Shown: one piece after another, positions 56,168 through 64,000 of the stretch
How the letters are laid out: each line of letters opens with the position of its first letter
How positions within the stretch are numbered: the stretch's first letter is position 1
From: Terriglobia bacterium
GTDB taxonomy: Bacteria; Acidobacteriota; Terriglobia; Terriglobales; Acidobacteriaceae
Length of the DNA: 64,000 nucleotides
Direction of reading: 5' to 3'
NCBI GenBank assembly: GCA_020073525.1
Contig: JAIQFA010000005.1
Span: 58,169-122,168, forward strand
Made by a program: the position numbers and the translations under genes
Notes under the pieces: generated by a model
Seen by the model: only the letters and a program-made list of their open reading frames with translations
Told to the model about the DNA's origin: nothing
The model's database searches: none

Positions 56168-58141
56168 ATGGCACTTAGTGTATTGAACAATGTCGCATCA
56201 CTCGTTGCGCAGAACCAATTGTCGATCACAAACGGCAATCTGCAGAAGTCTCTGTTTCAGCTCTCATCCGGATCGCGCATCAACTCAGGTGCCGATGACG
56301 CCGCTGGCTTGGCCATTGCCGACGGGTTACATGCCAACATCTCCGCCCTCACGCAATCCGCCCGGAATGCCAACGATGGCGTCGGCGAACTGCAGGTGGC
56401 GGATGGCTCGCTGGCGCAGGTAACCACCCTGCTCAACCGCGCCGTTACGCTGGCCACTGAAGCCGCCACGGGCACGGTGTCCGATGCACAACGAGTCGCG
56501 CTGGACGCCGAATTTACCGCCATCAAAGCGGAAATCGACCGCGTCGGTTCCAAGACGAATTACAACGGTGGGCAGGTGTTCACCGCGAATACTCTCAATG
56601 TCTTCTTGAGTGACGCCGGCGCCACCAGTAACAGTCTCATTGGAGTGACCACGGGCACGCTGTCCGCTACCGGCCTGAGCTTAGGGGGAGCAATCGCCTC
56701 CACCGGAACTCTGACCCAAGCCGCAGGCACGCCTGCCGTTGCTGCCTCGGATACCCTGACCGGAGCCGCGTGGGCGCTGTCCGTCGCTGCCAACACTACG
56801 CTGACCGCCGGCGGGACGATCGCTGCCGCCGACACAGTGGCGATCGGTGGCACGACCTACACCTTCGTGACTGCTCTCACGGGAAACGCAAATGAGGTTC
56901 TCATCGGGGGGAGTAACGCCACTGCCCTTACAAACCTGAAGGCAGCGGTCAATGCCGCGCCTGGCGGCGCGGGAAGTGTGTACGGAATCGGGACCGTCGT
57001 CAATGCCAACGTCAATGCGGGAACACTGAACACCGGAGCCGGCACGCTCGCCTTCACGGCGAACGTGAACGGAACCGGCGGAAACAGCATCACGTCGACA
57101 ACCACGGGCGGACACGCAACCTTCACTGCCGGGACCCTGGCTAGCGGTGCCAATGGCGACACGGTTACGGTGGGCGGCAAAACCTATACTTTCGTGACCG
57201 CCCTCAGCGCCACTGCGACGGCCGATGAGGTCGTATCCAGTAGTGAGGCTACCGGCCTGGCCAATCTGAAAGCTGCGATCAACGGAGCAGCCGGTGCTGG
57301 AACTACCTATAGCACCCCGACGACGGCCAACACTCTGGTCGCGGCAGGAGCAGTTACGGGAACCACGCTGGTCTTAGCGGCGGTTACCGCTGGCGCCAAT
57401 GGCAACTTTATCCATCCGACGTCATCGGCCGGCACCTGGAGTTCCTTGTATTTCACGGGAGGCGCCGATACCGGGGCCCCGCCGTCCGCCGTCGCAGGCG
57501 ATACCGTGACGGTCGGCTCGCAAACTTACAGCTTCGTGTCCAACCTCAACACCGCTCCTACGGCCAATCAGATCCTGGTCCTGGTGGGCGCCACGAATGC
57601 TGCTAGCCTTGCCAACCTGGCGAACGCCATCAACGGCGCAAGCGGCGCGGGCGTTACCTATGCCTACGGAAGCAGCGCAACTGCGAATACTTCCGCCAAG
57701 GCGACGGCCGCGACAAACTCAATCGCCTTCACCGCATTGACTCCTGGTGCCGCCGGCAACAGTATCAATTCATCCGTAAGCGGGTCGGGCGCCAACACCT
57801 TCGGTGGTGCGACCTTGACTGGTGGCACGGCTGGATCGATCAACGACCTGTTAAACATTACTGACGCCACCGCCGCGCTGGCAACCATCAACACCGCCAT
57901 CCAGACGGTTGCCGGTCTCCGGGGCACCATTGGCGCGACCGTCAACCGGCTGCAGAGTGCCGCTGGCGTCATCAACAACCAGGTCCAGAACCTGACGGGT
58001 GCTGAAGACGGTGTCCGAGCCGCCGACATTCCATCGACGGTGGCTACCCTGGCCAAGTACTCCATCCTGGAACAGACGGGCATTTCCGCTCTGGCTCAGG
58101 CCAACCAACAGCAACAGCTTGTCCTTAAGCTGCTCCAGTAG
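56168..58141 (+). CDS. fliC: flagellin with expanded central domain
   Basis: MALSVLNNVASLVAQNQLSITNGNLQKSLFQLSSGSRINSGADDAAGLAIADGLHANISALTQSARNANDGVGELQVADGSL and C-term GVRAADIPSTVATLAKYSILEQTGISALAQANQQQQLVLKLLQ. Confidence 0.95.
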   Translation: MALSVLNNVASLVAQNQLSITNGNLQKSLFQLSSGSRINSGADDAAGLAIADGLHANISALTQSARNANDGVGELQVADGSLAQVTTLLNRAVTLATEAATGTVSDAQRVALDAEFTAIKAEIDRVGSKTNYNGGQVFTANTLNVFLSDAGATSNSLIGVTTGTLSATGLSLGGAIASTGTLTQAAGTPAVAASDTLTGAAWALSVAANTTLTAGGTIAAADTVAIGGTTYTFVTALTGNANEVLIGGSNATALTNLKAAVNAAPGGAGSVYGIGTVVNANVNAGTLNTGAGTLAFTANVNGTGGNSITSTTTGGHATFTAGTLASGANGDTVTVGGKTYTFVTALSATATADEVVSSSEATGLANLKAAINGAAGAGTTYSTPTTANTLVAAGAVTGTTLVLAAVTAGANGNFIHPTSSAGTWSSLYFTGGADTGAPPSAVAGDTVTVGSQTYSFVSNLNTAPTANQILVLVGATNAASLANLANAINGASGAGVTYAYGSSATANTSAKATAATNSIAFTALTPGAAGNSINSSVSGSGANTFGGATLTGGTAGSINDLLNITDATAALATINTAIQTVAGLRGTIGATVNRLQSAAGVINNQVQNLTGAEDGVRAADIPSTVATLAKYSILEQTGISALAQANQQQQLVLKLLQ

Positions 58142-58151
58142 GCAGTCACTC

Positions 58152-58190
58152 GAAGGGAGGCGGTTCGATTCCGCCTCCCTTCAATTTTTT
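58152..58190 (+). terminator. rho-independent terminator after flagellin
   Basis: gaagggaggcgg ttcgatt ccgcctcccttc aatttttt, perfect 12-bp stem. Confidence 0.93.
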
Positions 58191-58487
58191 CCGGATCAGG
58201 TGAGGCATGAGCGTTGACCCGGTGCGATCTACGCCAACTGGGATCGAGTGTCAGACTCCCGAGAAAGAGGTGCATGTCGCGCAGCCCTGCGCAGTACCGA
58301 TTCGGGGAAAAGTCCAAAGGCGGAACTTGCCGCAACAGAATGCAGTCCCGCTCCCCCTTGATTTCCGGAACATGAAGTCAAAGTGCAACTGGATACGTTA
58401 GCGTGTCGCGATGATTGATCAAGTCTTAGACAAGCACAACGGCAGCCGTGGCTTCGGCTCCGGTCGTGATGGGAGAGGAGAACAACA

Positions 58488-59936
58488 ATGGCAATCAGCT
58501 TTAATGCCGCGGGTCTGCTGAACGGGAATGGCATTGATGTCAACTCGGTCGTAAACGCGATTCTCAACCAGCAAGCTGGCCCGTTATCCATTTGGCAAAA
58601 CGAGCAAACGGATCTGTCCACAGAGGCCGGGTTGCTGTCAGGACTGAACAACAACCTGACCAATCTAGCGGCCTCGGTGCAATCGCTCGCGGATCTCAAC
58701 GGCCCATTGGCTTCCCTGTCAGCAACTTCCTCGCAACCCAGCATCCTGACCGCCAGTGCCCAAACCACAGCGGCATCTGGCACGCATCAGATCGTGGTAA
58801 GCAGTCTCGCTACCACCGGCACGATCTACACCAACCCACTGACCGACGGGAACACTTCGTTCTTGCCGAGCGGCGCCAACACGGGCGACATCACCCTGCA
58901 GGTGGGAGGGTCAAGTGGCGTAACTCATGACATCACCATCACGGCGGGCAGCAATGACACTCTCAACACTTTGGCGAGTTACATCAACGCCCAGGATTGG
59001 GGAGTCAGCGCCAGCGTGGTGACCGACGCCAGCGGGGCGCGACTGGCGCTGTACAGCCAGTCCAGCGGAACCCCGGGAGCATTGGCCATTACCAATAACA
59101 CCACCAACTTGGCCTTCAACGCGCCCGTGGGTGGGACCAACGCATCCCTCACCATCGATGGAGTTCCATACAGCAGCGCCACCAACACGGTGACCGGCGC
59201 GATTAGCGGAGTTACGCTGAACCTGGCCAGCGCCTCTCCGGGAACCACTGTGCAGATTACGGTCGGACCCGACGCAACCCAAGCCACGGCAGCGATCAAC
59301 AGCTTCGTGAGTGCCTACAACACCTTGATTAACAATCTCAATGGGCAATATATAGTGAATACCGGCTCCAACAAACAGGGTCTACTGGCGCCCGACAGCG
59401 CACTTCGCTCCCTTCAATCCAGCCTGCTCAGTGATGTGACCTACTCTCTTACGGGAAATAGCGGTTTGGTCAACTTGGCCTCATTGGGCATCGACATGAA
59501 CAATGACGGAACTCTGACGGTGAATCAGGCCTCGACCGATGCCCACCCCTCTCTCAGCAACGTGCTTGCCACCAACCCGAGTGCGGTTCAGAGCTTCTTT
59601 CACAATGTTTCGGGGACCGGTTTTGCCGATCGATTCAAGAGCGACCTCACCAACTTGACGGATTCAACCAATGGCATACTGAACGTCGACATTGCTGGAA
59701 ACCTGGCGCAACAGAAAGCTCTGGGCACCCAGATCACCAACCTGCAGGACCGCCTGCTCGCCCAACAAAAGCTCTTAAACACGCTGTACTCCCAAGTGAA
59801 TGCGACGCTCCAAGCCTATCCGTCTCTTCTGGCGACGGTCACGGCAGTCATTGGCGCCCTCAACGGCAACTATTCCACTACGTCCACTACCTCTACCAAC
59901 ACGACACCCGCCACCGGCACATCTACGACGGGATAA
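58488..59936 (+). CDS. fliD: flagellar filament capping protein FliD
   Basis: 482 aa; GIDVNSVVNAILNQQAGPLSIWQNEQTDLSTEAGLLSGLNNNLTNL, TNLQDRLLAQQKLLNTLYSQVNATLQ, FliD_N/FliD_C features. Confidence 0.92.
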   Translation: MAISFNAAGLLNGNGIDVNSVVNAILNQQAGPLSIWQNEQTDLSTEAGLLSGLNNNLTNLAASVQSLADLNGPLASLSATSSQPSILTASAQTTAASGTHQIVVSSLATTGTIYTNPLTDGNTSFLPSGANTGDITLQVGGSSGVTHDITITAGSNDTLNTLASYINAQDWGVSASVVTDASGARLALYSQSSGTPGALAITNNTTNLAFNAPVGGTNASLTIDGVPYSSATNTVTGAISGVTLNLASASPGTTVQITVGPDATQATAAINSFVSAYNTLINNLNGQYIVNTGSNKQGLLAPDSALRSLQSSLLSDVTYSLTGNSGLVNLASLGIDMNNDGTLTVNQASTDAHPSLSNVLATNPSAVQSFFHNVSGTGFADRFKSDLTNLTDSTNGILNVDIAGNLAQQKALGTQITNLQDRLLAQQKLLNTLYSQVNATLQAYPSLLATVTAVIGALNGNYSTTSTTSTNTTPATGTSTTG

Positions 59937-59938
59937 CT

Positions 59939-60394
59939 ATGACGACTGCCCGCACCGCCTATCGCGAAGCCGACGTACGCGGCGCCAGCCCCGTACGCCT
60001 CGTGGTCTTGCTCTGTGAACAGGTGATTGAAGACCTGAGACAAGCCGCGCGGGCGCTGGAGCAGAACGACATTGAGCGGCGGACCAATCAAATCAACCAT
60101 GCAATTCTGGTCATTGGGCATCTCCAGTCGGGACTGGATTTTGCCAACGGCGGAAAGGTCGCCCAGGATCTCGACCATTTTTATAGCGTTCTCCGCCAAA
60201 ACCTGGTGCAGGTGCAGTTCTCCCCTTCGGTGGCGGGGCTCACCCAACAGATCACGGACTTGCTGGCCGTACGAGAAGCGTGGATCGAGGTGGAACGAGC
60301 GCAGAAGCTATTGGCCACAACCGCAGCCGGCACGGTACCTTCCAGTGCCGGTGGCTCCGAGCCCGATGCTGTGCGCGTGGACTGGAAGGGATGA
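59939..60394 (+). CDS. fliS: flagellar export chaperone FliS
   Basis: TAYREADVRGASPVRLVVLLCEQVIEDLRQAARALEQNDIERRTNQINHAILVIGHLQSGLDF. Confidence 0.92.
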   Translation: MTTARTAYREADVRGASPVRLVVLLCEQVIEDLRQAARALEQNDIERRTNQINHAILVIGHLQSGLDFANGGKVAQDLDHFYSVLRQNLVQVQFSPSVAGLTQQITDLLAVREAWIEVERAQKLLATTAAGTVPSSAGGSEPDAVRVDWKG

Positions 60395-60750
60395 TGCCCT
60401 CCGACGCGCTCGAAACCTTACGGCAGGTAAATGAGAACCTGCGTTGCGCTCTGATTCATCTCCAACCAGAACAAAAGCACTGTTCGACGATCCGTCCCCA
60501 GGACTTCTCCGACATCATGAGCCAGATTTTGCGGGCGGCGGAGTGTCTGCGGCACCCGCCTGCACATTCCGAAGCAGGTGCGGCGCTCGAAAAAGAAGCC
60601 CTCGAATACCGCAGCAACCTGGAAAAACTGAAGGATTTTCTGCCCGACCTGCACGGGCGCCTTTTGGCCGAGAAGGCCCGCCTTGAAACTGCACAAACCC
60701 ATGTCGCGACTGCAGCTGCCTGGGCACGAGCCAGCAAGAAGACGCTTTGA
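60391..60750 (+). CDS. hypothetical flagellar-locus protein (FliT/FlgN-like helical)
   Basis: MMPSDALETLRQVNENLRCALIHLQPEQ..., ATGA overlap with fliS stop. Confidence 0.6.
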   Translation: MMPSDALETLRQVNENLRCALIHLQPEQKHCSTIRPQDFSDIMSQILRAAECLRHPPAHSEAGAALEKEALEYRSNLEKLKDFLPDLHGRLLAEKARLETAQTHVATAAAWARASKKTL

Positions 60751-60753
60751 AGC

Positions 60754-60832
60754 AATTGAGCCATTGAGGTATTGAATCATTGAGTGATTGAATTCAATGA
60801 CTCGATACCTGAATGATTCAATGACTCAATCG
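60754..60832. repeat. ATTGAATCATTGA word palindrome (family G) filling the convergent fliS-locus/flgL gap
   Basis: attgagccattgaggtattgaatcattgagtgattgaattcaatgactcgatacctgaatgattcaatgactcaatcg. Confidence 0.88.
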
Positions 60833-60841
60833 TTCTCCCCT

Positions 60842-61747
60842 CTACTTCAAATAATCAAACAGATTGTTCTGCGAGAACTTGCTGATGGCAGCCAGCGTGG
60901 CCTGAATGTCGAGTTGGGATTGGCTGAGATTCGTGGCGGCCTCGGCGAGGTCGGCGGCGCCCAGCGTGTTCTCCTGCTGCGCGATCTGCAGCTTGGCGGT
61001 ATTGAGGTAGGTGGTCTGCGACTGCGCCTGGTTTATGGCGTTGCCGTAGAACACACGCTGCGCGGAAAAGTAGCTCGAAGCTACGTTCAGTGCGCTGACC
61101 GCATCCGGAATGCCGGTATTGGCCTGTAAGGACTGAATGAGGTTATTGATGGCGAGAAAAACGTCGTTGCCGGTAGAGGAAAATAGGTCTGATCCGGGCT
61201 GGTTGACGACGACCTTATATCCACTGCCGATCGACACCTCATTGACCTCTGTGTTGCCGACATAACGAACACCGGAAGGAACGGTGTCGTCCGCCACGAA
61301 CGGCGCCGTATCCGTAAGCGTGCCGGCAAACACGTAGCGGCCCTGGTACGAAGTGTTGGCCAGAGACACCAGCTCGCTTTGAATGCCCTGCAGTTCATTG
61401 GCGATTGAGGTCCGGTTGCTATCGGAGAGCGTGCCGTTGGCCCCCTCGATGCCGAGGCTGACGGCTCGTTGCAGCGCGGTTACGACCGAACTCAACGTCG
61501 AATCGGCAGTCGACAGCTGGCCCTGAATGGTGTTGAGACTTTGCAGATATCCGTTGGTGAAGGTGGCCTGATCGTTGTTCTGGACCAGCAGGGCAGCGGC
61601 AGTCGGATTGTCGGAAGGCACGTTCACGCTTCGGCCAGACGCAATCTCAATGGTCGCCTGTTGCGATGCCAGTTTTGTCTGGTTCAGCGTCGCCAGCAGA
61701 TTGGACATGGGATTCGGATTCACGCGCATGGATGATTTACCTCCCAA
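60842..61747 (-). CDS. flgL: flagellar hook-associated protein FlgL
   Basis: 301 aa; MSNLLATLNQTKLASQQATIEIASGRSVNVPSDNPTAAALLVQNNDQ, flagellin-like C-term. Confidence 0.9.
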   Translation of the reverse strand: MGGKSSMRVNPNPMSNLLATLNQTKLASQQATIEIASGRSVNVPSDNPTAAALLVQNNDQATFTNGYLQSLNTIQGQLSTADSTLSSVVTALQRAVSLGIEGANGTLSDSNRTSIANELQGIQSELVSLANTSYQGRYVFAGTLTDTAPFVADDTVPSGVRYVGNTEVNEVSIGSGYKVVVNQPGSDLFSSTGNDVFLAINNLIQSLQANTGIPDAVSALNVASSYFSAQRVFYGNAINQAQSQTTYLNTAKLQIAQQENTLGAADLAEAATNLSQSQLDIQATLAAISKFSQNNLFDYLK

Positions 61748-63107
61748 GGTTTACGGCAACGTCAAGCAGGGTGTTGACGGTCGAGACGACGCGGGCCGCG
61801 GCCTGGTACGCGGTCTGAAACTGGATGATGTTAGCCGCTTCTTCGTCGAGTGACACCCCGGAGATACTCCCGCGCTGGTCCTGCAACTGTTGCAGGATCA
61901 GGTTGGAGGCGTCGACGTCGGCGGAGGTGTTGGCGGTAACATTGCCCACATGAAAGATGATGTTGGAATAGAAGTCGAGCGGTGTCTGCCCGTTGGCCAC
62001 CACCTGATCGTGAACCGCGGCGAGGACGGCCACGTTTCCGTTGCCGCCGGAAGCGTCGTCAGAACTGGCCGCAATCAGCGCCGGGTCGGTAATGCTGACG
62101 CGCAAGGTGGCCGCCGCTCCCACTCCGCTCACAGGCGGAGGCACGAACAGATCAACGCCGGCAATGCCATTCAGATCGAAGCCTGCTCGGTTGGCGGTGT
62201 TGAGGGCGTTGGCAAGACCCGCCGCCAGCTGATCGAGACTGCTTCCTAGACTGGGAATTTCCTGGTCGCGAATCTGAATCAAACCCGCCAGACTCCCACC
62301 CGTCAGCGTACCGGTGATGTCCTGGGTTCCGGCCATGATGTGTTGCAGGCCATCGCTGCCGAGTTGGGTGGAAAAGGAGAAATTCTGCGATCCCGATACC
62401 AGTGTCGTCCCATTCGATGTGGCCAGCGTGATGCCGCCGTTGTCGGTAGGGATGACCGAAACATCCACGAGAGCGGACAACTGCCGGATAAGGTTGGTCT
62501 GCTTGTCGATCAGCATGCCGGCATCCTGGTGCGCGTTCTGAAGATTGGCAATCTGCTCGTCAACGCCGGCGATTTGCGCCGTCAGCGTATTCACCTCGCC
62601 GACGGACTGGATGACTGTCAGGTCGAGATTGCTGCGCTGCGTCTGGAGATGGTTCGCCGTGCTGTTGAAATCGTTTGCCAGATTGCCTGCCGCGGTCAGC
62701 ACGCTCTGCCGCAATGCCAGATTCGAGGGGTCCGGAGCGAGTTGCTGCAGGCTGTTAAAGAACTTGCTGATGTCGGCGCCGATGCCGGAATTGGCCGTCC
62801 CAAACTGACTCTGGATCTGTAGCAGTTGCGCCAGCGCGGCGTCGAGCTTGCTCTGCTGCTGGGTTTCCTGATTCAGTTGGATTTCGAGGATGGAATCGCG
62901 CACGCTCTCGATTTTTTGCAGAACCACTCCCGTGCCATAGGTGAGAGATCCCCAAACCACCGGTTCGCCGGACGTCAGCACGGCACGTTCCCGGGCGTAT
63001 CCCGGAGTGTTCGCGTTGGCCACGTTGTTGGAAGAGGTGGCCAGCGCCTGCTGGCTGGCCGCGAGCCCGGTCAGGGCAATCGCCAGGGACTGATTTAAAC
63101 CTGACAT
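61737..63107 (-). CDS. flgK: flagellar hook-associated protein FlgK
   Basis: MSGLNQSLAIALTGLAASQQALATSSNNVANANTPGYARERAVL, C-term VSLDEEAANIIQFQTAYQAAARVVSTVNTLLDVAVNL. Confidence 0.94.
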   Translation of the reverse strand: MSGLNQSLAIALTGLAASQQALATSSNNVANANTPGYARERAVLTSGEPVVWGSLTYGTGVVLQKIESVRDSILEIQLNQETQQQSKLDAALAQLLQIQSQFGTANSGIGADISKFFNSLQQLAPDPSNLALRQSVLTAAGNLANDFNSTANHLQTQRSNLDLTVIQSVGEVNTLTAQIAGVDEQIANLQNAHQDAGMLIDKQTNLIRQLSALVDVSVIPTDNGGITLATSNGTTLVSGSQNFSFSTQLGSDGLQHIMAGTQDITGTLTGGSLAGLIQIRDQEIPSLGSSLDQLAAGLANALNTANRAGFDLNGIAGVDLFVPPPVSGVGAAATLRVSITDPALIAASSDDASGGNGNVAVLAAVHDQVVANGQTPLDFYSNIIFHVGNVTANTSADVDASNLILQQLQDQRGSISGVSLDEEAANIIQFQTAYQAAARVVSTVNTLLDVAVNLGR

Positions 63108-63109
63108 GG

Positions 63110-63571
63110 CTATTCTCCAGCCCGGAGCCGGACTTCAGGCCTGAGCAAGCCGGGATCGGGCGTGTAGGTAGAGGCGCAACTGTCGACTACGCGGTTCAGA
63201 ATCGCGAGGCTGCGCTGCAAGTGCCGCAGCAAAGACCAGTGCACGCGTGTGAGATAGCGGATCCGGGCTCCGAGCGCCCCCCACTCGGCTTGCAGCCGCG
63301 CCGAGGGCTCAGATTGCGGGAAACCGCCGGACGTGCCCGCTGAGGGCGGCGCACCACGCCTCTCTGCTTCTTCGCGAAGCTCGTCTTCGAGACAGCTCCA
63401 TTGCCGGCACAGCTCGGCTTGATGCGCCGCGCCGCGCGCGATCGCTTCCGCGTCATTTCGCGCCAGTGCCCAGGTGCTCGACTCCAAACTCTCCGCCAGG
63501 CTGCGCAACAGCGCGAGCCTTTGTTCGATCCGTTGGCTGAGTTGGGGAAGCGATGTGTCGATATCGTCCAT
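63110..63571 (-). CDS. FlgN-like flagellar chaperone
   Basis: 153 aa helical protein directly upstream of flgK in the operon. Confidence 0.65.
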   Translation of the reverse strand: MDDIDTSLPQLSQRIEQRLALLRSLAESLESSTWALARNDAEAIARGAAHQAELCRQWSCLEDELREEAERRGAPPSAGTSGGFPQSEPSARLQAEWGALGARIRYLTRVHWSLLRHLQRSLAILNRVVDSCASTYTPDPGLLRPEVRLRAGE

Positions 63572-63655
63572 AGCGGGACAACTCGTTAATTACCCGGCCC
63601 AGTTAGCCGCCGGTCCAGCAAAGCTGTCAGAGCACTTTGTCAAGCGTCATCTCGA

Positions 63656-63859
63656 TCATGCGTGGTCGTCGAACGTGTGCTTCGGCGTGTCAGGCCCCGG
63701 CTCCTCTTTTCCCCTTCCTTCTTCGACCTCTTGTTCCTCCACTGGCTTCTCCGGCGCAGCGGCACGCTTGCGAGGTGGCGCCGGGTCGCGCGTGTCGCGT
63801 CGCTTCTCCAGCACACGCAACAGCGCCGGATCGATGGCGTTCGTGATCAACGGCTCCAT
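63656..63859 (-). CDS. small hypothetical protein in flagellar operon
   Basis: 67 aa ORF between flgN-like and flgM-like reading frames. Confidence 0.4.
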   Translation of the reverse strand: MEPLITNAIDPALLRVLEKRRDTRDPAPPRKRAAAPEKPVEEQEVEEGRGKEEPGPDTPKHTFDDHA

Positions 63860-63891
63860 GATTCACTCCACCGTTTCCTCCGAGGCTCACG

Positions 63892-64000
63892 CTATTGATC
63901 GCCCTCCGGGTCAGTTCTGGGTGTACTCAATTCGCGTATCAACGCGTACGCCACTTTACCGGCGGGCACCGAATATTCCCCATTGCTGATTGCCTGCTGT
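63892..64000 (-). CDS. flgM: FlgM-like anti-sigma-28 factor, C-terminal fragment (truncated by window edge)
   Basis: manual translation of the reverse strand: QQAISNGEYSVPAGKVAYALIRELSTPRTDPEGDQ*, similar to the FlgM C-terminal helix region; adjacent to flgN/flgK. Confidence 0.6.
   Translation of the reverse strand, partial: QQAISNGEYSVPAGKVAYALIRELSTPRTDPEGDQ

Noticed and set aside
1-64000. CRISPR array or rRNA operon
   Set aside because: No regularly spaced direct repeats with unique spacers and no rRNA signatures seen; the repeats here are inverted and irregularly spaced.
1-64000. Canonical transposase or integrase
   Set aside because: None of the ORFs shows DDE, tyrosine or serine recombinase motifs, so any repeat mobility would have to be driven in trans.

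Overview
This 64 kb window is a high-GC bacterial chromosome segment. The gene content and the repeat style suggest Acidobacteriota, but that is inference. Most of it is ordinary housekeeping and accessory genes: arginase, AsnRS, gamma-glutamyltransferase, HtrA, hydantoinase B, SppA, HU, PurM/PurN, MltG, RuvX, CarD, GreA, a phosphoesterase/TonB-receptor pair, GluQRS, YceI, PgeF, pirin and ThyX. There is one tRNA with anticodon CAT. The right end (about 53.9-64 kb) is a flagellar locus: motB, motA, flbD, flagellin, fliD, fliS, flgL, flgK, a flgN-like gene, and the C-terminus of a flgM-like gene cut by the window edge. The most unusual layer is intergenic. Several unrelated families of dispersed, mostly palindromic word-like repeats fill the gaps, and some lie inside or at the ends of coding regions. 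Two of these families bracket a single small gene as inverted arms (a GxxExxY/PDDEXK-type gene and a four-helix-bundle/23S rRNA IVP-type gene), and the same arms also occur elsewhere in the window without the gene. This resembles rRNA intervening sequences and is my best candidate for an undescribed element system. Other notable items are a flagellin with three tandem phage-structural-type domains in its variable region, a membrane-spanning winged-helix/double-malectin protein, a duplicated ThyX with its catalytic motifs split between halves, and an in-frame repeat insertion in hyuB. All calls come from reading the sequence and the supplied ORFs; no database search was run.
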